64,000 nucleotides of DNA from Fragilariopsis cylindrus CCMP1102 (taxonomy: Eukaryota; Bacillariophyta; Bacillariophyceae; Bacillariales; Bacillariaceae). Numbering within the stretch: position 1 is the stretch's first letter; each line of letters opens with the position of its first letter. A program made the translations under genes and the position numbers. The notes beneath the pieces were generated by a model, which was not told the DNA's origin, did no database searches, and saw only the letters and a program-made list of their open reading frames with translations. This document shows positions 9,903 to 20,720 of this stretch, piece after piece. The DNA is taken from contig FMBT01000294.1 of NCBI GenBank assembly GCA_900095095.1, positions 558,001 through 622,000 on the forward strand. The letters run 5' to 3'.

Positions 9903-12631
9903 CTAGATTTCTGATAGAGGAAGAAGGTAATAATTACAGAACGAGGCACTCAATAGTAGCTCATTCCGTTCGTGTTCTTGGAGACGTGTTGGGCTTCGCA
10001 TCTGCAATTTTCTTTTCTCCAGTACTTTCTCTTGAGATTTTATTTTTTCTTGTGATTGGTTTTTCCCCGGTGATTCTTGTCGTGACTGTTGTAAAGAATG
10101 AACTATTTCTTTATTTACCTGTGTCTTTCGTGCCATTCTTGCAGCAGATCGATATTTCGATCTACTGGGTTTCTTATCTACAAACAATCCAAAGCCGATC
10201 TCTCGCTTCGACGAATGTTGCTTCGATGATAACACAGTTGAAGTGGGTAGTGCGACCGAGATTTGAGACACCGGGTCAAAGTTGGCGTTGCCATGACTGA
10301 CTGTACTTGATGCTGGCAATGATAATTTGTTTCGGACGAGTTGAGCCGCGAAAACAGCTTTCCTTTTGTCTTCAAACATTCCGACGTATCGAAGCTTGTC
10401 TCCAATGTACGGTTGGGACTGCCATTTTCCTGACGATTTCTTTGTGACGCCTTTCATCACCTCATCGTCGATTACTTTGGGATAACTGGATGGGTTCGCC
10501 CCTTCAACTTCCTTTAGCACCTCGTCCTTTATCACATGCCATTCCTCAGTACTGATTTCCTTGAATACTTTAAGATTACTTGAGGATGTCTGGTTGCGGC
10601 CTTTAGTGCCTCCTTGGCATGTTGAACATTGCCAATCATCATTGGATAAAATGGACGTATGGAGTTTATCTCCGTTTTTACCACAAATCGAACATAAAAC
10701 AAATCCATCTCGTTGGGAGAACGATTGCTCTTCATTATCGTCATCCATTCGAGAATTAGACTTCAATTTCCTGGCAGAATCTGCAGTACCAGTTGAATCG
10801 TCTTCGAAGGCCGTTTTAGCAGCATCCATAGCTCTTTGGAACTGATGTCTACGATTCTTGCTAGCATGTCGAACAGATTTTCCACTATCGAATTCTTTTT
10901 CAATACCGATTTCCCATGGCATGATCCATGCTTTTGGAACAGCAGCGAAAGCGTCCTGATTTTCAAAAAAGAATACCAAGTATCGCTTGCCGAGATTCCT
11001 GCTTGCTAATTCTACCACTTCGGCATTGTGCAGAAATGATCGAGGGTCAAAAATCAAGGCTGGCCACCAGTGTGCATTTTCAGCACTTTTGGCAAAACAA
11101 ATTTCACCAAATCTTTCCATCATTTCACTCGGAACTTTGCGAATGAGTTTTCCTAAATTTGTTTCGGCTTTTTTAATCCGATTACTGCACGAATCTATAA
11201 ACAAACAAGAGAATGGAGTTGAAAAATTAGAAGGTATCGTTGCTGCAAGACTATCACATTGCTACGTTTACATTATTTTATGGTATTCTTACCACAAAAC
11301 CAGTCGCCCTCTGGTACTTTCTCGAGTGGAGGGTCCAGACAATATGTATGAAGCTCCGTTTCGCATCCTTCGCACAAAAGGAGATTGGCATGATCGTCAT
11401 CAAAGCCACATACTTGGCAACCCGACTCTGTTGAAGTGACCGATGAGTCGTCTGATAAAGTTGGACCTCGATTACTCCCCTTTCCACTTTTCTTGGTGCT
11501 ATTTACTTTCTGACCATTGTTGTTTCCGTCATCTGCACGCATACATGCCGTTTCGTGATTTTTAAGACCATATTTGCTGAAGAAGTTGCCACAATATTTG
11601 CACGGGGTCAAGTCCTGAGTAACAGCAACACCCTGATCAATAACTACATCCACTTCTTCGTTTTCAAGCTCCATGATCTCATTATCGTCGTTGCTGGTCT
11701 GTTTCTCTGCTTGGACACGCATACATGCCGTTTCGTGTTTTTTAATACCATATTTACTGAACATCTTATTACAAAACCTACATTTCCCCATGTCGGGAAT
11801 TGCAATTGCCTCCTCCTTATCCTCGCTTTCAATGTTGTCCATCCTCATGGCGCAGGATTTTTTATGCCTTTTGAGACGTTGAGACTTGAACATTAAATGG
11901 CAGTGCCGGCATTCTTTGTGTGTGTTGGACGTATTATTCGTGTTTTTAACTTTGTCGTTGGATCTTTCCTTACTGTCAATTGGATTACTTGGAACTTTTT
12001 CTACCTTAATGCTCTTATTATCGATCGAATCTCTTGAAGCTAAAGTCGCCTTTCTCTTTCTCTGTTTGGGAGTTATCCTATTCTCTAACGTTGACAACTT
12101 TTCCAGATCTGGCTCTTCCCTTTTGGAAAGATGATCCGGCATTCCATCCAAGAATTCCTTCTTTGATAAATTTTCATACTTGTTCTTTGAGTACAGGTAA
12201 GACGACCTATGGATAAAATTCTTGTGATACCAACACCCCCGGTCCTGACCTCGAGTCAATTTTAAAAATCCCCATTGTTCCAACAGGCATCGCCACGATT
12301 CGTATTTTTCTCTAAACCACTTTGGTAGAATCTTTTCCATTTCTTCTCGATCATGCACCTTAAAGGCCAGACCGTGGGATTGCCAAGAAACGATCTTACA
12401 AAGTTCCTCATCGAATGTAGTGTCTTCAAGCATAGCGTAGAGCATTTTTGGAAACTCAAACCGTGCACTTGGGGGTTGCTTTTCGCCGGAAGAAAATGGT
12501 GAAGCATTTTCAGGAAAATCAGTCCTAGGGGTATATATAGGGAGACATCGAAGCTCGTGGTTCTTGATGCCTTGTGGATGAAATTCATTGTCACAATTCC
12601 GACATTTGTATACTAGATTAACTCCAGACAT
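9903..12631 (-). CDS. Multi-domain chromatin/DNA-binding protein: C2HC fingers, HSF-like, PHD, PWWP, AP2-like
   Basis: Two exons, 12631-11293 and 11194-9903, give 876 residues; the splice (TGTG|GTAAGA ... tatag|ATTCGTGC) falls inside the PHD finger and restores its last ligands. Domains in order: a C2HC finger at 10-29 (C10, C13, H25, C29); an HSF-type DNA-binding domain at about 57-145 (FPKMLYAMLE, IVSWQSHGLAFKVHD, LPKWFREKYESW, WGF, CWYHKNFIHR); a basic, Ser-rich linker; three C2HC fingers at C241-C260, C284-C303 and C344-C363, two almost identical (FSKYGIKKHETACM, FSKYGLKNHETACM); a canonical PHD finger at about 405-449; a PWWP-like domain from about 476 (GEICFAKSAENAHWWPALI); a further Cys-pair finger at C614-C639; an AP2/ERF-like segment at about 693-739 (GKWQSQPYIGDKLRYVGMF). 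PHD and PWWP domains usually read histone tails, HSF and AP2 domains bind DNA, so a nuclear regulator is likely. A minus-strand TATATAA (12657-12663) sits about 26 bp before the start codon. Confidence 0.85.
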
Positions 12632-13590
12632 GATAGCGATAATGGCTCTTTTTAGTTTATATAGCTACCCAGGCCTAAGAGCTAGATAGGAAGATGTTAC
12701 TACAAGTTTAACAAAGTACTAGTATTAATATGAGCGGGTTGAGAGTGGTGTGAGTTCATTGTCAGTTGTGTCGTCGAGCGTAAAGCGTATGCACATATCT
12801 TTATAACATGCCGCGCACTGTCGCTTTAAGTGATTGATATGAGAGCGCGCGGCGGCGCACAAAAACATTTTAAACTTTAGGCTCAAGCTACAGAAGAAAT
12901 CCACACTTCAATGTCTTTAGAACAGGTATGTGATCCCCCCCCCCCCCATCTTTTGATTTCAATCCAACCTTAACACATCTCACTTCCATCATGCTCAATT
13001 AAATTTGAATCATTCAACTTAATCGAAATGACGAGTTGGGTGAGCGGGAAAGTAAGATAGTACATACAATTGATTTTAGTGGATATTGATACTGATCAAG
13101 TTTGTATAATTAGATTTTGCTGTATATTACTGACTTTAGTCCAGGGTATCGGTAGGCTTTAGGTTAACTCTGACAACAAAGTTGTGAGGTTGGTGACTCT
13201 GTCTGTGTCTGTTGTGTAATATTGCCCTAAATAGTTGAGATTACAGTCGCCCAAAATGGATGGGTACTGTAGGAGCTAATTTTTCAATATTTAGTCAAAT
13301 GGGACTGGTTATTTAACGGGTTTTTTTTTCACGCCGTCACGAATTCAAAAAATACAAATCACAAAACCAAGAAATAGCAAAAAAGCACATAAAACATCAC
13401 GCAAAACGCAAAACGACCATAAGCATAATCCCAATCTCTATACAAGACACATCGACTCGCCCATCCTATCTTTTATTCTGGTACGTATACGAAGTAGTTG
13501 TTTGAACTGTGGAATTATTTATTCACTCGACTCCTTGTTCAAGCAACCATCGCAGCACATCGCACATAACGATTGCTGAAAATATACATC
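12632..13590. promoter_or_regulatory. Divergent intergenic region with C13 run
   Basis: This 959-bp spacer separates two head-to-head genes. It contains a GC-rich patch (GAGAGCGCGCGGCGGCGC near 12841), a run of 13 C at 12935-12947, a TACTGTA at 13265-13271 and A/C-rich sequence before the downstream gene. A short ATG frame at 12911-12925 (MSLEQ) ends at a good donor-like GTATGT, but I found no matching downstream exon; a 5' leader intron is possible. Confidence 0.4.
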
Positions 13591-15159
13591 ATGAATTCAA
13601 TTCACGACGAGAAACAGCAACAGCAAAAGCACAATACAAAAATTACCGATGGTAACAGGAGGAAAAAAAATGGAAAAGGAATGAAGATAACACCCGGCAA
13701 CGCCATTGTCAAAGACATCAAAGATCAGAAAAATAGTTTTTTCCTTGAAAAGAAGAAGGAAAGTAGTGTTTTCAGTGAAAAGAAAAAGGTGCCTAAGAAT
13801 GTCATCAACAAGTGTAATAAAGACATAAAAGATCAGAACGACGATTTAATTACTGAAAAGAGGGTGCCTACGAATACCACCAATAAGTGTAACAAACACA
13901 CCAAAGATCAGAAAATCAGTTTTTCTATTGAAAACAAGAAGGTGCCGAAGAATCTCATCAACAAGTGTAATGGTAATATAGTAACGGCAGTTCAGAATAA
14001 TTCGAACCAAGAAGCCATTCGTGCAGCTTACCTAGAAGCCACCAGTGCAGCTTTTGCTTCACGGGATACCCTACCATCTCGACTGCAAAGTGCATTAGGC
14101 GGTGCTTCAATAGAATTGGATAATTACGGAAATGTAGACATTCTTAAGCAAAACACCATAAATAACTATTCAGCCGTGAAGATGATGTTAAGAAAAAATA
14201 AAATGCAGGGATTTCTTGAATGGATACAGGGACGACGTGGTTGGACTCTTGCCACAGAGAAATCTCCTTACCTAGAATATCATCGTGATCTTCACGAGGC
14301 ATACAGCATATCGTTACGGACACTTATGAAAAACCACGACGATTTGAGGAGTTATTTAGTAGTTCTGTTCTACAAACAAGAGCCACTTACCCATGAGAAC
14401 GCTTGCGATGGTCTCACGACACCAAAATCACGTCAAAGTACTCAAACTCTATGGAAAAAGGTAGGAAAGGGTGAATCTCTCCAAGATGCAGTAGGGAAGC
14501 TACGACCGTTTTTGGAAGTTCTTCGTTACTTTTGTACAGATCCGAAGGAACGTTGGACTAGCATACCCTGGCTCGTACCGATTATTTCTCAGAAAGCCTG
14601 CCAAAAAAGACTGGATCGAATCTCTCGGCTCGTTTCAACCTTGATGCGAACGTCTGAAAATGGACCAGATGTACCAGTTCACTGGGCTGCCCATCCACCC
14701 CTGAACCACTATCCTCGTTCTACTGTTACCTCTGCGACTATGACGGAATTAGTGATCGGTGTGGCCAATATACTGAGTAATTTATTCCTTCAGCAACCAA
14801 TTTTTGTTTCAACTCTAGCCGATGTGGATCGACTCCTACCAAAATTTGCCAATGGATTAGAAAATACAGAACGCAATAACAAAATCCCGAAAGTTGTTGT
14901 TTCGGGAATGTACAATAATACTGCAATAAACACTTCCACTACAAAGAGTTCCGTTCGACCCACGAAAGTGGATGTTTCGACCTCGCCGAACACAGCAGTC
15001 AGTCAGCGTCCACGTCCACCCATTGTAGATCCGGTTGTACCTGACCTTATCATCGACTTAACGAATCTTAACCTCGCCGACGATGAAGATTCTGTAGAGA
15101 GTGATCAGAGAAAAATTCACCCGAAGAAGAATAATCGCTGGGGACCAAAACTGACCTAA
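13591..15159 (+). CDS. Unknown protein with threefold N-terminal repeat
   Basis: Single-exon protein of 522 residues; ATG 13591 is the first ATG, as an in-frame stop lies at 13567. I do not recognise the family. Residues about 45-125 carry three degenerate repeats of the pattern V-P-K-N-x-I-N-K-C-N ... I-K-D-Q-K, all Lys-rich. The middle (about 130-420) looks ordered and mostly helical: AIRAAYLEATSAAFASRDTL, LEWIQGRRGWTLATEKSPYL, LQDAVGKLRPFLEVLRYFC, VPIISQKACQKRLDRISRLV. The C-terminal 100 residues are Ser/Thr/Pro-rich with a hydrophobic-acidic motif DLIIDLTNLNLADDED, resembling a SUMO-interacting motif (inference). No signal peptide or membrane helix is visible. The Lys-rich N terminus suggests a nuclear protein, but this is a guess. 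Confidence 0.65.
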   Translation: MNSIHDEKQQQQKHNTKITDGNRRKKNGKGMKITPGNAIVKDIKDQKNSFFLEKKKESSVFSEKKKVPKNVINKCNKDIKDQNDDLITEKRVPTNTTNKCNKHTKDQKISFSIENKKVPKNLINKCNGNIVTAVQNNSNQEAIRAAYLEATSAAFASRDTLPSRLQSALGGASIELDNYGNVDILKQNTINNYSAVKMMLRKNKMQGFLEWIQGRRGWTLATEKSPYLEYHRDLHEAYSISLRTLMKNHDDLRSYLVVLFYKQEPLTHENACDGLTTPKSRQSTQTLWKKVGKGESLQDAVGKLRPFLEVLRYFCTDPKERWTSIPWLVPIISQKACQKRLDRISRLVSTLMRTSENGPDVPVHWAAHPPLNHYPRSTVTSATMTELVIGVANILSNLFLQQPIFVSTLADVDRLLPKFANGLENTERNNKIPKVVVSGMYNNTAINTSTTKSSVRPTKVDVSTSPNTAVSQRPRPPIVDPVVPDLIIDLTNLNLADDEDSVESDQRKIHPKKNNRWGPKLT

Positions 15160-15718
15160 CGAAAACTCGAAGTGGAGGTTACATTTTTAATACAGCACCA
15201 GGCTCATATTCTCGGCCTGAGCTACAACAACAACAACAACAACAACAACAAAAAGACTTATTCCGTCGTGACATGATATGGCATGACATGCTAAAGAACG
15301 AGAACAATTAATTAACTTGAAAATAGGTTTCAAAGAACGATGTAAGAACTACAGTAGTTTAGATCTAGTAGCTCAATACAGTATTTTTGTTTTATTGTTA
15401 CTATTATGCTGTATATGAATGTTAATTATAATGAAGAAAATTAGGAATTTTAATTGAAGAAATGTTTTTTTTGCTTCGGAAGCGTTCCTTTACGTTCCCT
15501 ATCCTCATGCGAAATGGTAGACGATTTGCGTCAATGGTATGTAAATGGTTACCACGTTGAGGAAGCTATGTGTAGACGAATTCCCTGTGTTAATATGAAT
15601 ATGAATGTGTCTGTGACTGTAACTTGTGTAAATTGGACGTATCTTAAATGCATATAGGTCGTATATATGTATATGGAAAAAAAAGAAGTACTTTTCTTCT
15701 ACTTCCCATTGACCCCCC
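15160..15718. other. Convergent spacer with CAA repeat
   Basis: The 559-bp spacer lies between two facing stops. It contains a CAA run at about 15228-15252 and two close TACAGTA words at 15350-15356 and 15377-15383. The small open frames here are antisense or too short to support. Confidence 0.5.
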
Positions 15719-17267
15719 TCAACTCTGGCCGAATCGAAGCATTCCTCCTCCATTCCCGTTCCCATTACCACCGTTGGTTCGAGGGTGATTGGCAAATGGT
15801 GTCAAGGGACGGGAGAGGTGGTTCTCACCACGTTGTGGTCGCATCGGCGTACGAGAAGACTTTGGGGACGAAGAAGAATATCGCCGACCAATCGCTGCAG
15901 TCGGAAGGGGTGGTTGTTGCTGTTGCTGCTGAGCACCAACACCTCGATGTGCATGGCTGGTAGTGGTCGTGATGGGGAAGAAACTTTCGTTGTGACCAAG
16001 CGGAATCTCACTAACATTTCCGTTACCACCACCAGGAGCTCCGGTAGAAAGAAGCATTCCAGAAGCACCTTGGACCTGCAGAGAAAGAAGAAAAAATAGG
16101 TTGCAAAATTAAGGAAAAGAAACAGTAGTATGATAAACATGTAAGCACAGAAAGGGCGGATTGCTTCTCCACCACCAACACTACTAATACTACCACTACT
16201 GGAAGAAATATGTTACTTACCTCTGGTTCAACAACATCCAAACGTAAAGATTCGTTATTTTCGAGTTCTGCGATACGACTGTACTTATTTTCAACTTGTT
16301 CCAAAGACTGGACGTAGACAGTAATTTCTTGCAGTAATTTCTTGGCCAATAACCGTGTGTTATTGAGCTTATCATCCAGCTTCTCGGAAATATCCTGGAT
16401 CAGATCGGTCGTTTCAGACGACGACGACGACGACGACGATGCTTGTTCCTGCTGATTCTGATTGGATGGCTCCAGTCCTTTCTCTCCTCGTTGTTCTTGT
16501 TCTTCTCCACCATTTTCATCGTCATTGGACGAAGAGTTGTTGGCTATATCCTTCACGGCACTAAGCCACGAAGGATGCTGTTCATTCGAAGAAGAGGTGT
16601 CGATCTGTAAATTGCCATTACGACGACGTTGAAATGGACGACGATCACCACCGACACCGTCAACGGAAGTTTGACAAGAAGAAGAAGAAGAAGAAGTGAC
16701 CTTGTTGGAATCCGTAGTATCCATCATTGTGGTGGTACTAGTAGTAGTATTAGCGTCGTAATTTTCTCTGTTGTCGTCGTCGTCGTCGTCGTCGTCGTTA
16801 GTATTCCCGTTGACGTTGATGACATCATCATCACGGTCATTGTCGCCACCGACACCGACACCGACACCGTCGTTATCATCCGAATATTCTTCCATCATTG
16901 CTATCATTTCTCCCTGATGACGAGGATGATCGAATTCGGTTGTCTGTTCTTCGTCGATAGCTTCCATGTTATGATTACTATTGTCAGTAGTAGCAAAACG
17001 ACTCATCATCATAACATTGTCATTGTCGTTGTCGTCACTACCACCACCACCACCGGTATTGGTATTCCTTCCGACTTCAACAAGGTCGTCAACGTTGTCA
17101 TCATCGCGATCTTCCTCTTCTTCTTCTTCTTCTTCGAACAATGACGCCGTTATTGCGTTTGGATCGAAATCAGCATATTGATATTCGTTATTGTTATTGT
17201 TATTGTTGTTGGCGCTGTTGCTGTTTCCACCGCCATTAGTTGTAGTATTGGCATTGGTATCATTCAT
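15719..17267 (-). CDS. Low-complexity protein with short coiled coil, two exons
   Basis: Exons 17267-16221 and 16075-15719 (GAG|GTAAGT ... ctgcag|GTCCAA) join in frame to 467 residues. The first 200 residues are almost entirely Asn, Asp, Glu, Gly, Ser and Thr, coded by trinucleotide repeats. A conserved-looking patch WLSAVKDIANNSSS follows at about 235, and after a Gln/Ser stretch a helical segment at about 295-345 (DLIQDISEKLDDKLNNTRLL, LLQEITVYVQSLEQVENKYS) predicts a coiled coil. Exon 2 encodes a Gly/Asn/Gln- and Ser/Pro/Arg-rich tail. There is no signal peptide or membrane segment. The function is unknown; the helical core may mediate dimerisation. The frame continuing through the intron to 16023 is read-through. 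Confidence 0.7.
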
Positions 17268-18517
17268 ATTAAAGGTTGTAGAACGATCGATTATCGAAAA
17301 AGAAAAGTGTATTATGATGTTAAGATCGAATTGTTATGAAAGCAAAAAGGAATTGATTCATTCTTGCGATGGAGGGTGAGAAGATTTTTTTTGTGGACTT
17401 TGCCGCGGTGTTGTGACTTGTTTTCACGCGATAAAAGTCTTACTGTATCGCGTATTTGTACGCAGGAATTCTACGCAGGGCGGACTACGCGTTATTACAG
17501 GATTGATTCGTTCCAATGTGTGATTGCCGCCGTGTGAGTGAGTGAGTGAGTCCGTCGTTGCTTGTACTAGGACTTATGTAATACAGTAAGAAGAGTCCAA
17601 AGTTGGTTGTAGCAAGATATTACAAGGTCTAAATGCACAAGTTACATGTACACATGATAATTTCTTCTTCACATGAGTTATTACTGCTACAGGCGTTGCA
17701 GTGATCAGAAAGGATTACAATGTAACATGTATTCTATGTATGTTAAGATTTTTGTGTCATTTTTTTGATTGTATATAATAATTAACAATTACTACACCAG
17801 GATTGAGCATATTATTCTTGGATCAAAATATACATATGATAAGTAAGTGTTACATCTCTTGTAAATAACTTGTAAACAAGATTATGCTGTAATGATGACG
17901 AATATTATTATTATTATGGCAATGAATCTGACCAACTGTACATTAATTATTAGCATCACACAAAATAATTCCATCTTAAATGAAATAATAACAAATATAA
18001 TAAGATACAAAGGAACAATACAACAGCAACAGCAATAGCAACAGCAATAGACAGTGGCAACTTTTAATACAGATCATCTTTTTCTATTGGAGGTGTATCA
18101 AAAGTATACTGCATACTGCACTGTATGTGAGGGTTTGGTTGCCATGTGGTGATTTTTACTATATTGTCGATGTCGGACGGCAATAATGGGAGGGTCGAGG
18201 AAACTTGAAATTTTTCCTGTAGATTTTTTTAAATCTTACTTATTCTTCATATTAAAATTAAAGAATACCGCAGATATTTGAACATGTTCACATCATCAGC
18301 ACATCATCTCATCAATCAGCACGATATCATCTAATCTTTCCTCCACATCTTCATACAGTGCTTCCTATTACCGCACCATAGTATTGTACTCACCACACAT
18401 CCAATCAGATATTACCCCGCACCTTTACCGTACTATTTCTGCTCGTGAATGCCGACTCTACTTGAGTTAGTCGACTCGAATTCAAACGACTCGACTTGAC
18501 TCGGACTCTGATCTAAA
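17268..18517. promoter_or_regulatory. Long divergent intergenic region
   Basis: This 1,250-bp spacer separates two head-to-head genes. TACTGTA is at 17441-17447 and TACAGTA at 17582-17588, both on the minus-gene side. Around 18018-18050 CAACAG and CAATAG units alternate. The part next to the plus-strand gene contains several ATCATC and CGACTC words. No gene is supported. Confidence 0.45.
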
Positions 18518-20245
18518 ATGAGTAGCGCCATCTTTATAATCGCAGTTTGGTACATGTTGTTGCCGTCGTCAACAACGACGATGATGATGACAACTTCGAT
18601 ACTTCTTCGTACTTCAACGACGACTCAAATCCAATTGAGAAATTCTATGATGTTTTCTTTTAATTCTAATTATATCAATCACAACCAATACGGCGATCGT
18701 TGGAATTATCGACGACGTTATCAACGACGACATCAATACCTTACATCTAGCCTTCCGGAAGAACAAGAACGACAAGTGGATGAAGTATCTTATGAAAATA
18801 ATATCAACGAAGAAACCAACGGAACAATATTACTTTCTACTCCCATCGATGATAATAAATCATCGACTTCCTGTCCATTTTCAAAAACGTTTCCAAAATT
18901 TCGAATAGACTTAACGACGACGACGAAGAACAAGAAGAATCGAAAGAAACAACAACAACGACAACAACAAAAACAGTGGGATTTCCTTCCACCTATTGTG
19001 GTATCGAACGCTGTTGCTGTTATTGAAGCTGCTAATGCATTAGAACTGCCGACTCTGTCCATCCCTTGGAAGAGATCAAGACAACTTAATCAATTGGAAA
19101 GAAAATACGTCGATGATGATATAATGTTCATTGTTGAGCCCGACATTGATGGCGTCACTGCCTTTGCCTTTTTATGGAAAGTAGCTGCTCGATTAATGGG
19201 ATTGTTACACAATAATAACGAAGGTGATGATCGTGCCTCCTCCTATGATGCGATTGTTGTATTGCCTGATTCATCAATGGAACTCGTCCAGAATTTTTGT
19301 GAAATTGTTAACTGGATGACAACAACGATGATGACAGAAGTTATTCTCCTGGCGCAACTAGTAGAAGAAAAGGGAGTGGAAGAAATCCCAACTGTCCGTC
19401 TTGAGATGCGATTACGACCGCAACCGCAACGACAAAACGAGATTGTTTCGAACAGCATCATCAACGACGACAACGAACACGAACACGAACAAATCATAAT
19501 CAACGAACGAACCCGACTGTGGGTAAAACGAGTATTGGTGGAGCAAGGAATTTGTCCATTCACTCAGAGTGATCGTATGAGTGGACAAGGACTGGCCGAT
19601 CTGGGAGTTAAAGTAGGATCAATCGCATACCATGCTTCTTTTCGAACGCATCCAATTGGTCTCTTTGCTGACACATGGGATGCAATTGATCAAATGATCA
19701 AAGCCGGTCCAGAAGGAAGAAAAGGAGTTAGTAGTATATTGTTAGCAGCACCTGCATTCGATGACGATTTTGGTGTATGGTCTGGTCCTATCTTTGCAAT
19801 GTTAGAGGCAGGTGTTTTAGCGGCTGGAGCCGAATCTGAAGTTGGTGTGGTTTGTTTTCATCCTAAGTACGCGACACCAGATGGATCATCGTGGCCTGGT
19901 TTTGGACAAATGCACTCAGTACCGCGACTGGAAAAATGGTACCGAGAATCATCGTCATCATCATCGACATTATCGTTATCATCATCATCATCATCAGTTA
20001 CCGACATCGCGTTAACAACAGAACAAATCGCTGCAGGAGGGGCATGGCAGCGTCGGACGCCCCATGCCACTATTAACGTACTGCGTGCTGATCAACTCGA
20101 GGTGGCAGAAACTCGTAGAAAATCTGGGAATCTATACACTGAAAATATCAATAAGCTTGTTGGCATCGATGGAATTGGAAATAAAAAACTCGCAGAGGAT
20201 TTAGAACGGGAACGACAACTATGCGTCGTAAAGAAGAAAAAATAA
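18518..20245 (+). CDS. DUF1415-domain protein, organelle-targeted or secreted
   Basis: Single-exon protein of 575 residues. The N terminus (IFIIAVWYMLLPSS followed by Ser/Thr/Met-rich sequence) looks like a signal or transit sequence, so an organelle or secretory location is likely. The C-terminal part, from about 328, matches the DUF1415 pattern: RLWVKRVLVEQGICPF (family W-x-x-R-x-V-x-x-x-x-L-C-P-F), later VGVVCFHPKYATPDG (family F-H-P-x-Y) and RRTPHATINVLRADQLEVAE (family R-S-P-x-P-x-x-H-x-L-R). The region at about 160-300 (FLPPIVVSNAVAVIEAANAL, IVEPDIDGVTAFAFLWKVAA) also looks ordered; it may be a first half of the same fold or a separate domain. DUF1415 has no established biochemical role known to me. 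Gln/Asn/Ser runs interrupt the domain, as elsewhere in this genome. Confidence 0.65.
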   Translation: MSSAIFIIAVWYMLLPSSTTTMMMTTSILLRTSTTTQIQLRNSMMFSFNSNYINHNQYGDRWNYRRRYQRRHQYLTSSLPEEQERQVDEVSYENNINEETNGTILLSTPIDDNKSSTSCPFSKTFPKFRIDLTTTTKNKKNRKKQQQRQQQKQWDFLPPIVVSNAVAVIEAANALELPTLSIPWKRSRQLNQLERKYVDDDIMFIVEPDIDGVTAFAFLWKVAARLMGLLHNNNEGDDRASSYDAIVVLPDSSMELVQNFCEIVNWMTTTMMTEVILLAQLVEEKGVEEIPTVRLEMRLRPQPQRQNEIVSNSIINDDNEHEHEQIIINERTRLWVKRVLVEQGICPFTQSDRMSGQGLADLGVKVGSIAYHASFRTHPIGLFADTWDAIDQMIKAGPEGRKGVSSILLAAPAFDDDFGVWSGPIFAMLEAGVLAAGAESEVGVVCFHPKYATPDGSSWPGFGQMHSVPRLEKWYRESSSSSSTLSLSSSSSSVTDIALTTEQIAAGGAWQRRTPHATINVLRADQLEVAETRRKSGNLYTENINKLVGIDGIGNKKLAEDLERERQLCVVKKKK

Positions 20246-20720
20246 TAAGAATGTAGAAGAGTAGAGAATGCAATATTATTTTCAGTTTACTGTAATGTGT
20301 TGTTCTATATGATTGTATGATTGTATGATTGCATCTTTCGTACTATGTTATATTATGTTATCATGATTATTGCTCAAAATTGTTTCTTTATTCTTTTTAG
20401 TGTATCTGTATCTGTATGTATATCCCATATGTATATGTAGGTTCTATCTTTATGCATATATCTTTGTATTGTGTAAGCTGTAATATGTGTTTATGATTCT
20501 TCGGATAGTATTGTTTGTATTTGTGTGTGATGATGTAACTCACGACCAGAGTTTAAAATAATATACTGTTGTATTCTAGTGCAGCAATTTCTTTATTCTG
20601 GCTCCCATTCTAAAGTAAGTAATTTGGTTGTTTGTCTTGGATCTAATAGTGAATGAATGAACGTATGAACGTATGAATGAATGAATGACTTTTTTCTTCT
20701 TCTTGAGAGAGATGAATCGT
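20246..20720. other. Convergent intergenic spacer
   Basis: The 475-bp T-rich stretch between facing stops has TACTGTA at 20288-20294, a tandem TGTATGAT motif near 20310-20330 and GAATGAATGAAT-type words at about 20651-20690. No gene is seen. Confidence 0.5.

Noticed and set aside
9815-10300. Plus-strand 161-residue open frame
   Set aside because: It lies antisense to exon 2 of the chromatin protein and has no family features.
13573-13590. Earlier TTG start for the 522-residue protein
   Set aside because: A non-ATG start is not expected in a eukaryotic nuclear gene; ATG 13591 is the first ATG in frame.
16629-17181. Valine/isoleucine-rich plus-strand frames
   Set aside because: They are the reverse of Asp/Asn trinucleotide repeats in the minus-strand gene.
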